A DNA stretch of 64,000 bases from Petrosia ficiformis. Its lineage: Eukaryota; Porifera; Demospongiae; Haplosclerida; Petrosiidae. The DNA lies in assembly GCA_947044365.1 (NCBI GenBank), contig OX345650.1, positions 2,915,373 through 2,979,372 of the forward strand, written 5' to 3'. Shown in pieces: positions 55,237 through 64,000 of this stretch. Within the stretch, counting starts at the first letter, position 1. The number at the start of each line of letters is the position of its first letter. The position numbers were made by a program, and so were the translations under genes. The notes beneath the pieces are model-generated. The model made no database searches. It had not been told where the DNA came from and was given only the letters and a program-made list of their open reading frames with translations.

Positions 55237-58200
55237 TCATTTTTGCCTATAGTCCCACACAGGCCCACATGAAAATGAATCTTTAATGCCCAACTCTGTC
55301 CATATCACTTTCTTGAAATGAATATGAAGTGATTTCATGAGTTGTAAAGCTTCGAAGAATGTACTTGAGTTCCCATTAAAACTCTCTTGAGTTTTTGATA
55401 AAACTTTTTGATACACTTGATGAAAGACGCGAGCTTGAGTGTAACAATTTGTATTCTTTTTGATATCACTCCAGTTTGGATTGTCTACCATTTGCCAAAC
55501 ACCGTAAATATCAAATGGTATAGGATTACCACTATAAGTGTAATAATCTTCATCAATGGCTACATATTTTCTCTGACAAACTATCTCCTCAAGCTGATAA
55601 AAAAATGAATAATTCGATTGTGTATTTAAGTCCATAATACTCTCAATAGTTGCCAAAGCTTCAGACCAGTTTCTTATTGTATTTGATTCATGACTTATCC
55701 AATGAATTTGAAACTGTTCATTGTTCTGTTCAAAAACATCATCATCTTTATTGTTTATTTTCATGAATTCCAAGCAATGCCTAACTTCATCAAAAATGTT
55801 TTCAATACCTAAGCTATTCCCTCGATATTGGGGCAAGTTCAGGGACATGAATAGTTTGTAGATATGTTGAAGACTAGCTTTCTTCAGATCAATTGATAAA
55901 TTATTCAGCACTCCTCCAGGAAACCCAGTAGTGGGAAATACAGGAGTTAAATATTCTTTGTCAATTTTTGGTACTTCGCCAAAAGCCCTTAGTAGGTTGG
56001 CAGTTTGTACAAGGTGTATCATTTCACGTTTAGAAATCTCTAAAAGGACATTAGCTACATGTGTGTTGCATCCTTCTACTATTGAATACAAAGAAGTGAG
56101 GTATAATGGAATAGTGTGCAATTTAATATGAAGAGCTATTTGTAGTTGCTTATTCACATTTTCGATTGTACAGAGATCGTTGTTTATTGCATTAGTCTTT
56201 GATGGATCATACGAATATCCCTGTAAAGGGCAAAGATGATATGTTCCTTTTCCATCATGAAGATTTAAGAAGTATGGATCTGTGTCAAAAGGATGGCTAT
56301 TAAATGGAATTAAATCCATTTTGCATCTTGGAGGAATATCAAAGCTTTCATGAGCAATGCTGGTAGTTTCAGGATGCTGACACAATGGTGATGTCTGAGA
56401 AGGATATTCCATATAATCTTTGCTGTATAAAGGATTCATTAGCCACTTTAAAATCATTTTATGGTTAGTTGGAGAGAGGTCTCTGGTGACCGGCATGTAA
56501 TTAGGGTGATCAAAATCGAGAGTCATTGATAAGTTCACAAGTTGAATGTTTTGAGGTAGAGTGACTGAATGGTAGTCACTGAGATTCAATATTGATCGCA
56601 TGGCTTTGTTGAGGTGATGATATTGCCTAAATAAAGGCTCAACATGATCTACCCATGTATATGGCTCAGTGTATACAATAGTTGAAAACACTAAAAAGGT
56701 AATTTCTGGTACAAAAAGGAATTTAGTGTTGGGAGGACAGTCTGATTCCACACAATACTTGAACAAGTAAACCTGTCCATCAATTGGCAGCGTTGTATTA
56801 GGTGTTCCTGGGCATGGTGGCTCACTGTACTTACGAGGATAAGGAATGGGTTCCTGGACACGGAAACTAAATTCAGCATGACCTTTCTCATTTGTTTCAA
56901 CAATCCACTCGTTAGCCACGATACCATCAATTGGATGAGCCGATGGGTTGCTTCGTTTCATTTCTATTGCAAGTCGTTCAACTGGTTGACCATACTCTGT
57001 TACCAAAAGAGTTACCTTAGAAGTCTCTTTATACTCTAGCCTGTCTACATAATAATTCAATGGTCTTATGAAATACACTGCTTCTTCAATGAGGATCTGA
57101 GCTAAATGACTCTCATGTAAAGAAGGAAATGGTCCTCCACAAAATGGAGCTGTAAAGGTAGAGGTTTCACTTTCTTCAGTGGTCTGTATAACCACAAGCT
57201 TTGAAACTTTTAGATCAGACAGTTGGTAATCATCTAATGAGTAAGTTACTATTCCACTTGTAGACTCCAGCCAGTTATTGGCGAGGTAAGGAATATTCTC
57301 TCCAATTGTGTATACACAAAATTCTGGATACTGTGTTGATTTTTGCAGCAAGACACCAAACTGAATAGGACCTATGTTTCTGATAGTACCATACATATTT
57401 ATTGGTAGAGAGTTACTCAAGTCAACTGTCAGTTTCTTAGCGACAGAATCAACCTTGAAAGGTGCTTTAAACAACCATGGTGAAAAGTCACCTAGTTTTT
57501 TGTTGTAGCACGAATCATGTTCATCAATTGCCAATAAACCTGGTGGATCAAATCTGCCAGGTACGAGAATTCTCTCACCTCCAAAGTTAAGTGGTTCTCC
57601 TTTATATGCAATACCAATACTCCCTACAATATACGCAAGAGTGAAGTTTTTTTCCAAGAACGGGATATAGCTCCTTGTATAAAAATAAAATGACATTCGA
57701 ACAGCTAAATCACCAGTATATTTTTCACTGGCTTCTTTTAACTGATTAAGGATGGTAAAACTACTGAAACTATCCCAACTTACGTTTTTAATAACTGTAG
57801 TTGCTTGAGCTCCGAGAGCAAAACTAGCATCAAATGGATGAGACCCATGATAATGAGGACCATAACATTTAACTTTCAACCAGTAATCTTGAGAGACTAC
57901 ATTTGGAACCCAATTCCCTTTGAATGCGAAAGAATCTCCTTCAGGTATACGAATACCAAACGTCATACCATGTATAGTGGATTTACCTTGTATATCAACA
58001 TCTATATCTATCATTTTTGCAAATGGTCTTCCTTCATTATCCACTATACTAGCATTAACTAGTTCATCAATAGTTGAAGTACTCCCATTATTGTACACAA
58101 CACTTGTAACTTTAGTGTCTAGAAATGAACACTCATTTGTTCCATTTACGTTAGTGTCATAGTTTGGTGTAGAGTGAACTGGCATATGTGGGTTATAGTT

Positions 58201-59085
58201 ACATCGCATGTTGTTTCTTGTGTTGGCATCCACTCGAAATTGCCCAGCGAAATTGATTCGTGGAAGATCAAGATATGATCCAACAGAGCAAGAAACCCTA
58301 TATCAAAATGATTATAATTTTGTTATTATGATAGCACAACAAAAATCTTGTAGGAAGTGAAGTTATGATAGTCCAGGCAGTGTAGGTATTCAATAATTAA
58401 GCACAGGTGTTAAATTTTACAAGTACATGCACATGGTTAGAATTCAACTGCAACTATGGGATACATTGTAATTAGTTAGGTATCCAGAAATAATACAACT
58501 ACAGATTTACACATCACGATTAGATTTTTGTAACAGTAATGAATAACATAATTATTGCAGATGTGGTTAACCTATTCAATCGAGACTTCATAACAAAATA
58601 AAGTCTGTTCACATTCATGACGACCTCAAAATTAAGATGTGATGACTGTTTATGCACTATGCATAACAAATGATGTAAGGTAAGGTAGGGCAATTCTGGA
58701 AGCACCACTGGTAGTACCAAGGATAAACTACTGTGTGATTTTACTGTCTCCTACAATAAAATACTAGCACCTACCATTGTCATCAATGCAATAAATAGTG
58801 TCTAAGTCCATCTTAGACTGGAACAGTGCCAAAGAAATCTTGAATTTCCAGAATTACTCTCCTGACAGAATTGCCCCACATTACCTTACAGTTAAAATTA
58901 AAATTTGTAGATCTACATACACAAAAAAAAACGGAAACTGATGCAGGATAAACGATTGGTCATTCAAAACTAAAGTTATGAACATGAACGACCTTTAAAC
59001 TAATTTTCTTCACCCATAAATTAGTACATTGTACTATAATTATATGCTACACTCACCAAATCAAGCAAAGCCAAACACAGTACAT
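55237..59085 (-). CDS. Secreted VioB/RebD/StaD-like protein with ferritin-like iminophenyl-pyruvate dimer synthase domain
   Basis: Two exons. Exon 1 (59057-59085) encodes MYCVWLCLI. Exon 2 (55237-58297) joins through a split Trp codon to give 1029 aa. The first 17 residues are a good secretory signal (hydrophobic, then SCSVGS). The mature part opens LDLPRINFAGQFRVDANTRN, the typical start of bacterial VioB-like proteins, and total length matches that family (about 1000 aa). Residues about 725-980 are the ferritin-like domain: LHTIPLYLTSLYSI, then KREMIHLVQTANLLRAFGEV (Glu768, His771) and FPTTGFPGGVLNNLSIDLKK. WVDHVEPLFRQYHHLNKAMR also fits the family. Bacterial relatives couple two oxidised tryptophan-derived imines to make bisindoles (violacein, rebeccamycin, staurosporine). 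The helix-1 glutamates appear replaced (HIKLHTIP versus ELEHATIP), so chemistry may differ. There are many cysteines and N-x-S/T sites. Substrate unknown. Confidence 0.85.
58298..59056 (-). other. Single intron of the VioB-like gene
   Basis: 759 bp with donor GTGAGT and acceptor GATATAG. It separates the signal-peptide exon from the whole enzyme-like body. AT content resembles neighbouring introns, and I see no coding sequence. A 66-codon open frame (58520-58720) is not supported. Confidence 0.75.
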
Positions 59086-59166
59086 GATGATCTTCGGGAG
59101 GGGACGAAACTAATTTTTAACCCCAACAAAAAAAAAAGTAGTTTAGCGCCATAATCTGAAACGAAA
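59086..59166. promoter_or_regulatory. 81 bp divergent promoter, VioB-like / proline iminopeptidase
   Basis: Only 81 bp lie between start codons on opposite strands, including an A-run (AACAAAAAAAAAAGT). Both 5' UTRs must fit in it, so the genes very probably share control elements (inference). Confidence 0.65.
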
Positions 59167-63873
<4,707 letters not shown>

Positions 63874-64000
63874 ACAAGTATTAATGTTATTACTAAAATA
63901 CTTGTTTGAGTTGCAACATTTTTGTAATAGGACTATATATTTGGCAGTAATTATAATATGTCATTTTGCAAAGTTGTAGTAATTATGATTTGATTAGGGA
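63874..64000. other. 3' flank of proline iminopeptidase gene
   Basis: AT-rich sequence to the window end with no canonical AATAAA before 64000. The 3' UTR probably continues outside. Confidence 0.5.

Noticed and set aside
55237..58233. VioB-like gene as bacterial symbiont contamination starting at the GTG codon at 58233
   Set aside because: Family-conserved residues (LPRINFAGQF) lie upstream of that GTG and join across a GT..AG intron to a signal-peptide exon, and flanking genes are animal-type with introns.

Overview
The window looks like nuclear DNA of an early-branching animal, most likely a demosponge (inference). It is AT-rich. It carries conserved animal genes cut into many small exons with GT..AG introns (PSMC5, TMEM179-like, MORN4, GLB1L2-like, DNAJB6-like, TEX12-like), many satellites and fold-back elements, and several eukaryotic transposon classes. 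I rebuilt exon chains by hand by matching splice sites, reading phase and family similarity. In every multi-exon model given here the exon lengths sum to a whole number of codons and the joins keep frame.

Layout. At the left edge are the first two exons of proteasome ATPase PSMC5 (-). From 2.8 to 6.4 kb lie fold-back elements, a decayed OTU/zinc-finger relic and one copy of a dispersed repeat. TMEM179-like (-, 4 exons) and MORN4 (-, 2 exons) follow. MORN4 shares a 129 bp divergent promoter with a 17-exon GLB1L2-like beta-galactosidase (+) that spans 29 kb. Its introns hold two minisatellites, a decayed PiggyBac element bounded by TTAA, a pair of tRNA-derived SINEs, a fold-back relic, a LINE fragment and an intact two-gene THAP-transposase/YqaJ-nuclease transposon with 191 bp terminal inverted repeats that read as identical.

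A DNAJB6-like co-chaperone (-, 8 exons) converges on GLB1L2. It hosts a broken Tc1/mariner-superfamily element with wide D-E spacing, a perfect 55 bp hairpin, a MITE and a 31 bp minisatellite. It is divergent from a short 5-exon gene that I identify as TEX12, the meiotic synaptonemal complex central element protein.

The right end holds the most unusual pair. One is a secreted 1029 aa protein of the VioB/RebD/StaD (iminophenyl-pyruvate dimer synthase) type, a family known from bacterial bisindole pigment and alkaloid pathways. It has a eukaryotic signal-peptide exon spliced to one 3.06 kb exon. The other is a complete 8-exon proline iminopeptidase starting only 81 bp away on the opposite strand. 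Both resemble families best known from bacteria, and the shared promoter suggests co-expression (inference). The VioB-like gene is my main candidate for an undescribed system.
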